Shown here in pieces: positions 44,863-56,224 of a DNA stretch of 64,000 nucleotides. The DNA lies in the NCBI GenBank assembly GCA_947561585.1, contig CANNZV010002489.1:1-64000 (forward strand). The letters are read 5' to 3'. The DNA is from Caprella mutica. Taxonomy: Eukaryota; Arthropoda; Malacostraca; Amphipoda; Caprellidae. The notes under the pieces were generated by a model. It was not told the origin of the DNA. It did no database searches and was given only the letters and a program-made list of their open reading frames with translations. Positions within the stretch are counted from its first letter, which is position 1, and each line of letters begins with the position of its first letter. The position numbers were made by a program, and so were the translations under genes.

Positions 44863-45500
44863 TTGAGAGTACTCTATGTGACGCCATTTGTTTACATCGT
44901 TTCTGAAGAATCGATAAAGTTCGCCGTCAATGAATTCAAAAACTCCATCCTAGGGACTACCAAAATCAGAAATAATTTTGAAAATAGATTTATTCACCTT
45001 GCAGAAAATGAAAACTTTGTAAAGAATTTATTCATGACTGATGATACACATTTTCACCTCAATGGTTCTGTTAGTAAACAAAATTGTAGATTCTAGTCTT
45101 CGGAAAATGTCCCTGTGGCCTCACGTGTTCGAGGAATGAGGATTATTGGACCTTATATTTTTGAAGATACTATTGGTGATTAATGGAAACCAGTATAGAA
45201 AGATGATTCAGGGAGTTGGAGAAAGATCACATCAACTATCTTTTCCATTAAGACGGAGCTACAGCACCCAAAAAGAATTAAAGAAACAATGCAAATTTCA
45301 AGGGCAATTTTCCCAGACAGGTAAATTTCTCCATTAACGTGGTCACCTCGATCTTCAGATCTAGGTACTCTTTATTTCTTTTTCTGGGGATACTTGAAGG
45401 GGAAGATTTACATTGAAATGCCAGATACTTTACAACAATTAAAACTAAACACTATTCAGATGAACAAAATGTCCCCAGAAAACATTAAATAAAGTAATGA
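44863..45500 (+). pseudogene. mariner-family transposase pseudogene
   Basis: Successive frames show LFMTDDTHFHLNGSVSKQNC, the IS630/mariner catalytic block around the first Asp, then RIIGPYIFED and later SSDLGTLYFFFWGYLKGKIY, which matches the (S)xDLTPLDFFLWGYLK region. Stops and frame changes separate these blocks, and the N-terminal DNA-binding part is missing. No inverted repeats were found around it. This is a different lineage from the copy at 15.2-16.6 kb. Confidence 0.82.
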
Positions 45501-45892
45501 ACAGTCTCGTTAAAAGAGCACGCCATTGTTTAATTAATAATGGAGGGCATTTAAAGGATATTGCACTCTATAGTTAAAAGGTGTTTTATTTATCTACACT
45601 AAATTTATATTAAGCATTGCAATTAACTATTTTTTCCTAAATTAACCAAATATCTAAACATTTTTACTTTTACTGCTATAATATAGTTTTTAAAAAGGTC
45701 CTTACTTACGAGCCACCGTGCAGTAACACTTCAAAATGTGCTGTAATATTTACAGTACTGGCCAAATCGAAAAAAAAATAGAAAAGGTTAATTAAACGGT
45801 AGTAAAAGGAGGGGGGGAGGAGGGTTTCTTCTTCTTGACCATTCATTGGGGCAGTTATTATCCGTAGAGTGAGAATTGAAATGATTTTTGAC

Positions 45893-46145
45893 TGTGATGG
45901 GGAGGGGAAAAGTGATGGGGAATGGGAAGGAAGTGATGGGGAAAAAGTGATGGGCAATGGGAAGAAAATGATGGGGAATGGAGGAAAAGACAAAGAGTGA
46001 TGGGGAATGTGGAGAAAATGATGGGGAATGTGGAGAAAATGATGGAGAATGGGAAGAAAATGATGGGAAATGGGAAGAAAATGACGGGGAATTGGGAGAA
46101 ATTTATGGGGAACGGGGAATAGGCAGAAAAATGATGGGGAATGGA
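45893..46145. repeat. degenerate 12- to 18-bp GA-rich minisatellite
   Basis: Repeats of gaaaatgatggggaatggga with length variation. The purine-rich strand gives open frames on both strands, none with real protein features. Unit decay indicates an old array. Confidence 0.85.
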
Positions 46146-47400
46146 GAACCAACCGTTGAGGAACTGACGGATGCTAAATGTTGTCAAACTAAGTGCTAAT
46201 GAAGGTTCAAGAGGTATACGTACTGTATCAGTGTATTAAATTAAATCCATTTGTAATCAACGAAATTGGTTTAATTAACTATTTAAAAAAAAACTATTTT
46301 TTTGTCGATTATTCGATCTTATTCGATTCATAACAACATCGCGAGTACTGATTTCGATACTGTTTGAAAAAAAATAAAATTAGGTATGTATATTTTAAAT
46401 TTCTTTATTCCACAGAATATTTTTTATGATGGAAAAAGATTTTCCAATATCATTTATTTTAATGTCAGAGAAACATTGAAAAATAATCTTAGTTTAAAAC
46501 CTGCTTTTATTTATTATTTTATTTCTTTTTATGATTTGATTGAAATAATTATTGTAAAACAGTCTTTCAATTGATTGGAAAAACAATATTAATACATTAC
46601 TAAAATAAATACCAACATTTGGTTGCATTTCAACCATATGTTGGTTGCAGTGAGTTCACTCTGTGGGGTGTGGCTGCGACCTTAGTGTTGGTGTATTTAC
46701 CAGACCGTGAGTAGTAGATTGTTTTCACATTTGTTAACATTAATTTGTTGCTTACCAATGTGGTTAGCAGGAACTAGTTAGTGGCAATTAAAAAGAATAT
46801 TTATTACATTACTATATACTGGTTTGAAATTATTACATTAACATGATTAATGAGATTTAGAATATTATATATTTTTTTTAATCACAGTGGTAATAAAAAC
46901 GAAGATTGTTTTTATTCTAGCAACTGCATCATTTAGTTTTATTTCTTAGCAATGAATTTATTCCTCAATTTTAGTGAACTTTCAAGGAAATAAAGAGATA
47001 AAATAATAGAGATATGGTTGAGTCATTGTTACGGTACTATATAATCATTCTATAGTGAGAATGACTATAAAAATACTATATAGAAAGTAAGAGCGGGACT
47101 AATTGTTTATTATTATTATATTCCATTTGCAAAGTTAGAGGTAGATAACCTTAACCTTAACCGATTAACATTTATCGTGACTTTCTTGACTTAAATAACA
47201 CACCATTACTTCACCTAGAAAAGAGTACATAGGTGCTAAAGGTTAATAAATGCTATAAACATAGAAAGTGAGTAACGTGCAGAGGCTGGTGGTAAAAGAT
47301 AATAAAACCTACCGATTGAGAACCTGTACAGTCAGAGAAAAAAGTACCTGCAAAGATTATCTTCACACAGCTTAATAATTTCTAAAGAAGATGAAACTTT
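46146..47400. other. intergenic region, no gene seen
   Basis: AT-rich, only short ATG-less frames. A tctgtggggtgtggctgcg segment near 46660 is locally GC-rich but unassigned. Confidence 0.4.
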
Positions 47401-47499
47401 CTAATTTCTATACATGAAGATATTTTAAAATTGGTTAGGGTACCCGACAATATATTAATAAGACTAATAGAAAATTAGGAAAATAATTTGTGAAGTTTG

Positions 47500-49637
47500 C
47501 ATCATCACAGTGACTCTTTTCTCTGATAGTACATCATCACAGTGACTCTTTTCTCTGATAGTACTTCATCACAGTGACTCTTTTCTCTGATAGTACATCA
47601 TCACAGTGACTCTTTTCTCTGATAGTACATCATCACAGTTGACTCTTTTCTCTGATAGTACTTCATCACAGTGACTCTTTTCTCTGATAGTACATCATCA
47701 CAGTGACTCTTTTCTCTGATAGTACATCATCACAGTGACTCTTTTCTCTGATAGTACATCATCACAGTGACTCTTTTCTCTGATAGTACATCATCACAGT
47801 GACTCTTTTCTCTGATAGTACATCATCACAGTGACTCTTTTCTCTGATAGTACAACATCACAGTGACTCTTCTCTCTGATAGCACATCATCACAGTGACT
47901 CTTTTCTCTGATAGTACATCATTACAGTGACTCTTTTCTCTGATAGTACATCATCACAGTGACTCTTTTCTCTGATAGTACATCATCACAGTGACTCTTT
48001 TCTCTGATAGTACATCATCACAGTGACTCTTTTCTCTGATAGTACATCGTCACAGTGACTCTTTTCTCTGATAGTACATCATCACAGTGACTCTTTTTTT
48101 CTGATGGTGCATCACCACAGTGACTCTTTTCTCTGATAGTACATCATCACAGTGACTCTTTTCTCTGATAGTACATCATCACAGTAACTCTTTTCTCTGA
48201 TAGTACATCATTACAGTGACTCTTTTCTCTGATAGTACATCATCACAGTGACTCTTTTCTCTGATAGTACATCATCACAGTGACTCTTTTCTCTGATAGT
48301 ACAACATCACAGTGACTCTTTTCTCTGATAGCACATCATCACAGTGACTCTTTTCTCTGATAGTACATCATTACAGTGACTCTTTTCTCTGATAGTACAT
48401 CATCACAGTGACTCTTTTCTCTGATAGTACATCATCACAGTGACTCTTTTCTCTGATAGTACATCATCACAGTGACTCTTTTCTCTGATAGTACATCGTC
48501 ACAGTGACTCTTTTCTCTGATAGTACATCATTACAGTGACTCTTTTCTCTGATAGTACATCATCACAGTGACTCTTTTCTCTGATAGTACATCATCCCAG
48601 TGACTCTTTTCTCTGATAGTACATCATCACAGTGACTCTTTTCTCTGATAGTACATCATCACAGTGACTCTTTTCTCTGATAGTACATCATCACAGTGAC
48701 TCTTTTCTCTGATAGTACATCATCACAGTGACTCTTTTCTCTGATAGTACATCATCACAGTGACTCTTTTCTCTGATAGTACATCATCACAGTGACTCTT
48801 TTCTCTGATAGTACAACATCACAGTGACTCTTTTCTCTGATAGCACATCATCACAGTGACTCTTTTCTCTGATAGTACATCATTACAGTGACTCTTTTCT
48901 CTGATAGTACATCATCACAGTTACTCTTTTCTCTGATAGTACATCATCACAGTGACTCTTTTCTCTGATAGTACATCATCACAGTGACTCTTTTCTCTGA
49001 TAGTACATCATCACAGTGACTCTTTTCTCTGATAGTACAACATCACAGTGACTCTTCTCTCTGATAGCACATCATCACAGTGACTCTTTTCTCTGATAGT
49101 ACATCATTACAGTGACTCTTTTCTCTGATAGTACATCATCACAGTGACTCTTTTCTCTGATAGTACATCATCACAGTGACTCTTTTCTCTGATAGTACAT
49201 CATCACAGTGACTCTTTTCTCTGATAGTACATCGTCACAGTGACTCTTTTCTCTGATAGTACATCATCACAGTGACTCTTTTTTTCTGATGGTGCGTCAT
49301 CACAGTGACTCATTTCTCTGATAGTACATCATCCCAGTGACTCTTTTCTCTGATAGTACATCATCACAGTGACTCTTTTCTCTGATAGTACATCATCACA
49401 GTGACTCTTTTCTCTGATAGTACATCATCACAGTGACTCTTTTCTCTGATAGTACATCATCACAGTGACTCTTTTCTCTGATAGTACATCATCACAGTGA
49501 CTCTTTTCTCTGATAGTACATCATCACAGTGACTCTTTTCTCTGATAGTACAACATCACAGTGACTCTTTTCTCTGATAGCACATCATCACAGTGACTCT
49601 TTTCTCTGATAGTACATCATTACAGTGACTCTTTTCT
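47500..49637. repeat. 32-bp minisatellite with higher-order structure
   Basis: About 66 units of tacatcatcacagtgactct-tttctctgatag. Variant units recur in fixed order (tacaacatc, then gatagcacatc, then tacatcatta), with the first variant at about 47851, 48300, 48812, 49036 and 49549, spaced 14, 16, 7 and 16 units. The array runs into an assembly gap. Confidence 0.95.
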
Positions 49638-50052
49638 NNNNNNNNNNNNNNNNNNNNNNNNNNNNNNNNNNNNNNNNNNNNNNNNNNNNNNNNNNNNNNN
49701 NNNNNNNNNNNNNNNNNNNNNNNNNNNNNNNNNNNNNNNNNNNNNNNNNNNNNNNNNNNNNNNNNNNNNNNNNNNNNNNNNNNNNNNNNNNNNNNNNNNN
49801 NNNNNNNNNNNNNNNNNNNNNNNNNNNNNNNNNNNNNNNNNNNNNNNNNNNNNNNNNNNNNNNNNNNNNNNNNNNNNNNNNNNNNNNNNNNNNNNNNNNN
49901 NNNNNNNNNNNNNNNNNNNNNNNNNNNNNNNNNNNNNNNNNNNNNNNNNNNNNNNNNNNNNNNNNNNNNNNNNNNNNNNNNNNNNNNNNNNNNNNNNNNN
50001 NNNNNNNNNNNNNNNNNNNNNNNNNNNNNNNNNNNNNNNNNNNNNNNNNNNN
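49638..50052. other. assembly gap (415 N)
   Basis: A run of N separates a 32-bp minisatellite from an unrelated 10-bp minisatellite. The true size and content are unknown, and the join may not be adjacent in the genome. Confidence 0.99.
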
Positions 50053-51919
50053 AACTAAGATTAACTAAGATTAACTAACATTAACTAAGATTAACTAAGA
50101 TTAACTAAGATTAACTAAGATTAACTAAAACTAACTAAAACTAACTAAAACTAACTAAAACTAACTAAGATTAACTAAAACTAACTAAGATTAACTAAGA
50201 TTAACTAAAACTAACTAAAACTAACTAAAACTAACTAAAACTAACTAAGATTAACTAAAACTAACTAAGATTAACTAAGATTAACTAAGATTAACTAAGA
50301 TTAACTAAGATTAACTAAGATTAACTAAGATTAACTAAGATTAACTAAGATTAACTAAGATTAACTAAGATTAACTAAGATTAACTAAAACTAACTAAAA
50401 CTAACTAAAACTAACTAAAACTAACTAAGATTAACTAAAACTAACTAAGATTAACTAAGATTAACTAAAACTAACTAAAACTAACTAAAACTAACTAAAA
50501 CTAACTAAAACTAACTAAAACTAACTAAGATTAACTAAAACTAACTAAGATTAACTAAGATTAACTAAAACTAACTAAGATTAACTAAGATTAACTAAGA
50601 TTAACTAAAACTAACTAAAACTAACTAAAACTACCTAAAACTAACTAAAACTAACTAAGATTAACTAAGATTAACTAAGATTAACTAAGATTAACTAAGA
50701 TTAACTAAGATTAACTAAGATTAACTATAACTAACTAAAACTAACTAAAACTAACTAAAACTAACTAAAACTAACTAAAACTAACTAAGATTAACTAAAA
50801 CTAACTAAAACTAACTAAGATTAACTAAGATTAACTAAGATTAACTAAAACTAACTAAAACTAACTAAAACTAACTAAAACTAACTAAAACTAACTAAAA
50901 CTAACTAAAACTAACTTAAACTAACTAAAACTAACTAAAACTAACTAAAACTAACTAAAACTAACTAAAACTAACTAAAACTAACTAAAACTAACTAAAA
51001 CTAACTAAAACTAACTAAAACTAACTAAAACTAACTAAAACTAACTAAAACTAACTAAAACTAACTAAAACTAACTAAAACTAACTAAAACTAACTAAGA
51101 TTAACTAAAACTAACTAAAACTAACTAAAACTAACTAAAACTAACTAAAACTAACTAAAACTAACTAACACTAACTAACACTAACTAAAACTCACTAAAA
51201 CTCACTAAAACTCACTAAAACTCACTAAAACTAACTAAAACTAACTAAAACTAACTAAAACTAACTAAAACTAACTAAAACTAACTAAAACTAACTAAAA
51301 CTAACTAAAACTAACTAAAACTAACTAAAACTAACTAAAACTAACTAAAACTAACTAAAACTAACTAAAACTAACTAAGATTAACTAAGATTAACTAAGA
51401 TTAACTAAGATTAACTAAGATTAACTAAGATTAACTAAGATTAACTAAAACTAACTAAAACTAACTAAAACTAACTAAAACTAACTAACACTAACTAACA
51501 CTAACTAACACTAACTAACACTAACTAACACTAACTAACACTAACTAACACTAACTAACACTAACTAAAAACTACCTAAAACTAACTAAAACTACCTAAA
51601 ATCAACTAAAATCAACTAAAATCAACCAAAATCAACTAAAATCAACTAAAATTAACTAAAATTAACTAAATTGACTAAAATCAACTGAAACTAACTGAAA
51701 CTAACTGAAACTAACTGAAACTAACTGAAACTAACTCAAACCAACTCAAACCAACTCAAACTAACTCAAACCAACTCAAACCAACTCAAACCAACTCAAA
51801 CCAACTCAAACCAACTCAAACTAACTCAAACCAACTCAAACCAACTCAAACTAACTCAAACTAACTTAAACCAACTTAAACCAACTTTAACTAACTCAAA
51901 CTAACTTAAACTAACTTAA
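50053..51919. repeat. 10-bp minisatellite (aactaaaact / aactaagatt)
   Basis: About 185 units of a 10-bp word, alternating blocks of ctaactaaaa and ttaactaaga. Towards the right end are degraded forms (ctcactaaaa, aatcaactaa, ctaactgaaa, ccaactcaaa). The decay gradient suggests the right edge is older and the left or centre more recently homogenised. Confidence 0.95.
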
Positions 51920-52484
51920 AGGGAGGGTGTGTATAAAATCAAACATTTGTTAATATGTGTTTTAATAGAATCAGCATATTTAATTATGTATGATTACATA
52001 CTCTGTTCATCTAAATAATACTTATTAAAGAAAATAATATTTAATTTATTTTGAAAAAGCGCCATCTAGTGACAAATAGCATAAGCTTTGGTCGATTCAT
52101 TGACGCCATCTTGCTGTGATTTCACAAACGTTGTGCAAAAAATTTTTGTATATCTGCGAGTAATATTATTAATTATAACTCTAAAAATACTTTATTTGTT
52201 AGTATATTGTATATAAATCACAAATTTATTTATTTATAGCTTATTTGGGAAGATAATCAGACATTCTATAAACGTTCATGAAGATTGTTCTCGAACGTTC
52301 TGGAAATAATGTAAACAGCGCCATCTATGAGATGATCGCATAAACTTATGTTAACTAATAAAAACCCTATTTTCTCTGAAAATACTGTGATTTGAGATGA
52401 AACATTTCATCTACGTAACTAATCATTGTTTATTTATGATATTATGAAGAAATATTTGATCTGAAAATTAGACGCACCCCCCCT
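51920..52484. mobile_element. TTAA-flanked, piggyBac-like MITE inserted at the edge of the 10-bp array
   Basis: Ends agggagggtgtgta and gacgcaccccccct are inverted (11 of 13) and flanked by TTAA at 51916-51919 and 52485-52488. The array sequence ctaac-TTAA on the left resumes as TTAA-actaactgaaac on the right, so the insertion split one repeat unit. TTAA duplication is the hallmark of piggyBac. No open frame; 565 bp. Confidence 0.82.
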
Positions 52485-52934
52485 TTAAACTAACTGAAAC
52501 TGTAAAAATTTAAGTTCTAGATTTAAAGGGGCAGTTCAGTCAAAATCAAACTATCGCCAAATTGGTCCTAAATCGATTTAGTATATTTATTTATGTAACA
52601 TTAGAATATTCGTTGATTTTAGAAATGCTTATATAAAAAGTATATTGTAAATTAGTGGCGCCATCTGTGGACTGTGGTGGACCGCGTAACTAATCATTGT
52701 ACCTAGTACGTAAACAAAATGATAACCAGTCCCAGACTTGAATCGGTTATTAACTTATGAAAATGGTGAAAAGAATTTGTGAAATTGAAAACTGTCCTTC
52801 GAGTCAATTAGATTTAGTTTTGAAAAGAAAACCATCTCTTCATAAATTACCTGTTAATACTGTTGATAGAAAAATTATTTACATGTTATCAGCTGTAAAA
52901 TGTAAACAAAGAGTACAAAGTGGTGGCGCCATCT
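52063..52934. promoter_or_regulatory. four GCGCCATCT motifs (CTCF-like core)
   Basis: GCGCCATCT followed by A or G occurs near 52063, 52318, 52660 and 52925, all in the same orientation. This word is the core of the insect CTCF site (AGATGGCGC on the other strand). Some copies lie in repeat DNA, so binding is only a hypothesis. Similar words lie near 18393, 18633 and 56600. Confidence 0.35.
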
Positions 52935-53025
52935 GTAGGAGGACGCAGGAACTAAATCGAATTTATAAAATATGATATATATCGCTTATTATATTTTTTT
53001 CAACCGTTTAATTCTACAAGAATGT

Positions 53026-53363
53026 TGTTAGAATTAGGTTAAATTACAGTGTGTTAACAACGTTAAGACATAGAGTTTATTTAAAGAGTATTATGTTATA
53101 CAGTTAGAAGAATATTACAGAGATGAGAGAATCACATCTCTCTCTGAGTAATGTAAAAAACAGACTAGCTAAAGAATTGACCTGCGGTGATATTTAACAC
53201 TCACCGGAAATTGTAATGGACTTTAAACCTTAAATCCGTTTCTCATAAAAGTAATACATTGTTTGTTAAACAATAGGTAATTAATATAGCTGAGCTAGTC
53301 TCACAGGAAGTTAACATTAAACATATAAAGAGTGTGTAATACATTTAAACTAAAATTTCAACA
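53026..53363 (-). repeat. copia 3' LTR
   Basis: On the minus strand the sequence starts TGTTGAAATTTTAG after the polypurine tract and ends AATTCTAACA, with TGTT...AACA termini, 338 bp. It includes a minus-strand AATAAA (near 53070), a plausible polyadenylation signal. The 5' LTR is not present in the window near the other end. Confidence 0.75.
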
Positions 53364-53374
53364 CTCCTCCTCAC
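53364..53374 (-). other. polypurine tract of the copia element
   Basis: Minus-strand gtgaggaggag directly precedes the LTR start, as expected for plus-strand priming of reverse transcription. Confidence 0.7.
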
Positions 53375-53380
53375 ACGACA

Positions 53381-55777
53381 TTATATATTTTTCATGCCTA
53401 TTATTTCAACTAATATGGTAAATCTATCAGTAGGCAACGGTTTAGTGAATATGTCAGTAAGCATAGTTTCACTGGGGCAATACACAAGTTTAAATGTGTT
53501 TGAAGCAACAAGATCTCTAATGTATTGAAATTTAATATCAATGTGTTTCGATCTAGGATGATTTTTAGCATTTTTAGCAATACAAATAGCTGACTGATTA
53601 TCCTCTAACAAAACTATAGGATTCTTATTAGGTAAGATTCTCATTGCCATAGGTAATGCCAAGATCAGGTGTGCCCTTTAGGTATCTAAATATTCTCTTA
53701 ATTGCAGACCAGTACTTAGTGTTTGGATTGGAACAAAATTTAGAGACATTTCCAACTGCATAAGTTATGTCCGGTCTAGTTTTAGTAGATAGATACAGTA
53801 AGGCACCTACAGCTGACTGATATTTAGTTTTATCTACTAGTTCACAATCATCAGTAGTTGGTTCCAAATGAGAATTAACATCAGCAGGGGTTGAAACAGG
53901 TTTACAATTATTGAATTCAAATCTATCTAATAACTCGTTGACAAATGAAGATTGATTTAATGATATTTTATTTTCGTCTTGTACGACTTTAATGCCTAAG
54001 AAATAGGATAATTTTCCTAAGCCTTTCATCTCAAATTTAGCACTTAAATCGGTCTTGATTTTAGTCAGGTCATCATAGTTCTTACATGCTACAATAATGT
54101 CATCTACATACACAGAAATGGAGCATGGTGAGTTATTGATTACTTTAACATAAATACATGAGTCACAAGAGGACTGAATAAATCCTAAGGATTTAAGATA
54201 TGCATCCAAAGCATCATTCCAACATTTGGGTGATTGTTTTAACCCATACATAGATTTATTTAGTTTACATACTAAATCTTCTTTTCCTGGAATAGCATAG
54301 CCAGGAGGCTGTCTAATATAAACGTTTTCTTTAAGATCCCCATTCAAAAAAGCAGAATTGACATCCAAGTGATGTACAAATAATTTTTGTTTAGCTGCTA
54401 AAGATAACATGGTTCGCACCGATTCAAATCTCACTACAGGAGCAAAAATTTCGTCATAGTCGATTCCAGGTCTCTGTGAAAAACCCTGAGCGACTAATCT
54501 AGCTTTATATGAAACCACTCTACCATCAGATCCCTTTTTTCTTTTAAACACCCATTTAGATTTAATTATGTTTAAATCTGAGGTAGGTTTTACGAGTTCA
54601 AAAACTTTATGTTTCTCAAAAGCATTTAATTCCCTCTCCATGGCAAGTTTCCATTTAGAGAATTCAGAACCGCTATTAAGAGCCTCAGATACCGACCTAG
54701 GCTCGATATTGATATTCCCATTTACTAATAAACCCTCCTTCTCAAACTGATCATGGCTATAATCCCAACTACCGTATCTAATAGGAGCTCGACGAATTCT
54801 AGAAGATCGTCTAAGATCCTCATCAGGACTGATAGCTGGTACAGGTTGCGCCTCAGGGAGGATTATTGTCAGGAGTTTGGTTCTCAGGCCCAGCAGGTTC
54901 TGAATCTTCTGAAGGGAACACCAGTGGAGAGGTAGGGGTCTCAATCAGTTGAGGGTTCTCAATCTTAGATGAAACTGATTCATCAAAGGTTACATTCCTG
55001 GAAAAGAAGATTCTTTTAGATTCAACATCATACATCTTATACCCTTTAGTAACTGTGCCATAACCAAGAAACAGACATTTGGTAGCTTTATTTTCTAATT
55101 TTGATCGTTCATCTCGAGAAATATGCGCATACCCAGTGCATCCAAAAACTTTTACATGACTAACATTAGGTTTTCTAAGATTTAAAGCTTCATATGGAGT
55201 TTTATTTACTAAAAATGAATTAATGCATCTATTATTTAGATAATTTGCAGTATATAGTGCTTCACCCCAGAATTCCTTATCAATTCCTGAATCAGATAAC
55301 ATACATCTAACTTTTTCCATAATAGTTCTATTAAATCTTTCAGCTAACCCATTTTGTTCAGGAGTTTTAGGAATAGATTTCTGGTGATTTCTGACGTAAA
55401 AATGATTCAAACTTATTTGAGGTATATTCTCCTCCATTATCTGACTGCAAGGTTTTAATTTTCCTTTCGTAAATATTTTCAACCATTGCTTTCCATTCCA
55501 AAAACTTCTGAAACACATCACTCTTATGGGCAATAACATATATCCAGGAGTATCGAGTAGCATGATCAATAAAGGTCAGAAAATATGAATTATTACCCCT
55601 GGAAGTGGGAGTAATTTTCCCACAGACATCTGTGTGGATTAAATCAAGAGGTTTACAATTTTTCTTAATGCTTGTAGAAAATGGTATTTTATGCATTTTC
55701 CCATTACAGCATAGTTCACACACACCTTCTATAGCTTTTAATTTACTATCCCAGCAAACAGTGGTACATCTAGCCAA
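53381..55777 (-). pseudogene. Ty1/copia pol remnant (integrase, RT, RNase H)
   Basis: Three frames carry the pol domains in copia order. Near 55770-55370 is the end of the integrase zinc-binding region (CELCCNGKMHK) and the integrase core (HTDVCGK, QSDNGGEY). From about 55350 to 54860 is the rest of integrase (TPEQNGLAERFNRTI). From 54850 to 53640 is reverse transcriptase with the catalytic VYVDDIIVAC. Near 53600 is RNase H (LLEDNQSAICIAKN) and the SKHIDIKFQYIRD tail. At least three frame shifts (about 55400, 54855 and 53640) break it. Gag, protease and the 5' LTR are missing, so it is 5'-truncated and dead. Confidence 0.92.
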
Positions 55778-55965
55778 TGTCTAAATGATGCAGGCATCCG
55801 ACCTTAGCCAGCATCGGCCGACATTGGTTTACCATCGTGCATGCACTAAAAGACGTCGGCAAGACGCTGGGTTAACGTACCCGTGCAACCAGGCCAATGT
55901 CGGCAAAGAGCGGCAAAGCGTCGGAGTGTAATCATCATTTAGATGATGGCTAGTATCGGTACAAC
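55770..55965. repeat. GC-rich palindromic dispersed repeat, copy 3, at the copia break point
   Basis: Words tagccaatgtctaaatgatg, cagcatcggccgacattgg, gacgtcggcaagacgctggg, caggccaatgtcggcaaaga and gcgtcggagtg resemble those at 29860 and 30838. The sequence starts exactly where copia coding similarity stops. Confidence 0.55.
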
Positions 55966-56224
55966 GATGTTTGGCAGGATCTTTTAGATGGCGGCTAGTA
56001 GTTGCATCAAGATTTCGAAAATGAAATTGCCTAAATTTGGAATATTACAAATTATAACTACCTATTGGATAATGTTCCATTATGTATCATAACTTCTGAA
56101 ATTTATAAAGGAAAGACAAATGAAATAATACAGCAGATGTCTTTTAAATTTATTCCACACATTAATCACTTATGTTTCGTGTCAATGCCATTCTTTCAAC
56201 GAAACAAATGCTTGGGCATCAGAG

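Noticed and set aside
45706..46199. Overlapping open frames on both strands (Pro/His-rich and Glu/Gly-rich)
   Set aside because: They follow from a purine-rich degenerate minisatellite; no domain, and both strands are open at once.
49625..50068. 147-codon frame of X
   Set aside because: Runs through the N gap.
54568..54935. Two 60-codon plus-strand frames
   Set aside because: Antisense of the copia reverse transcriptase region.
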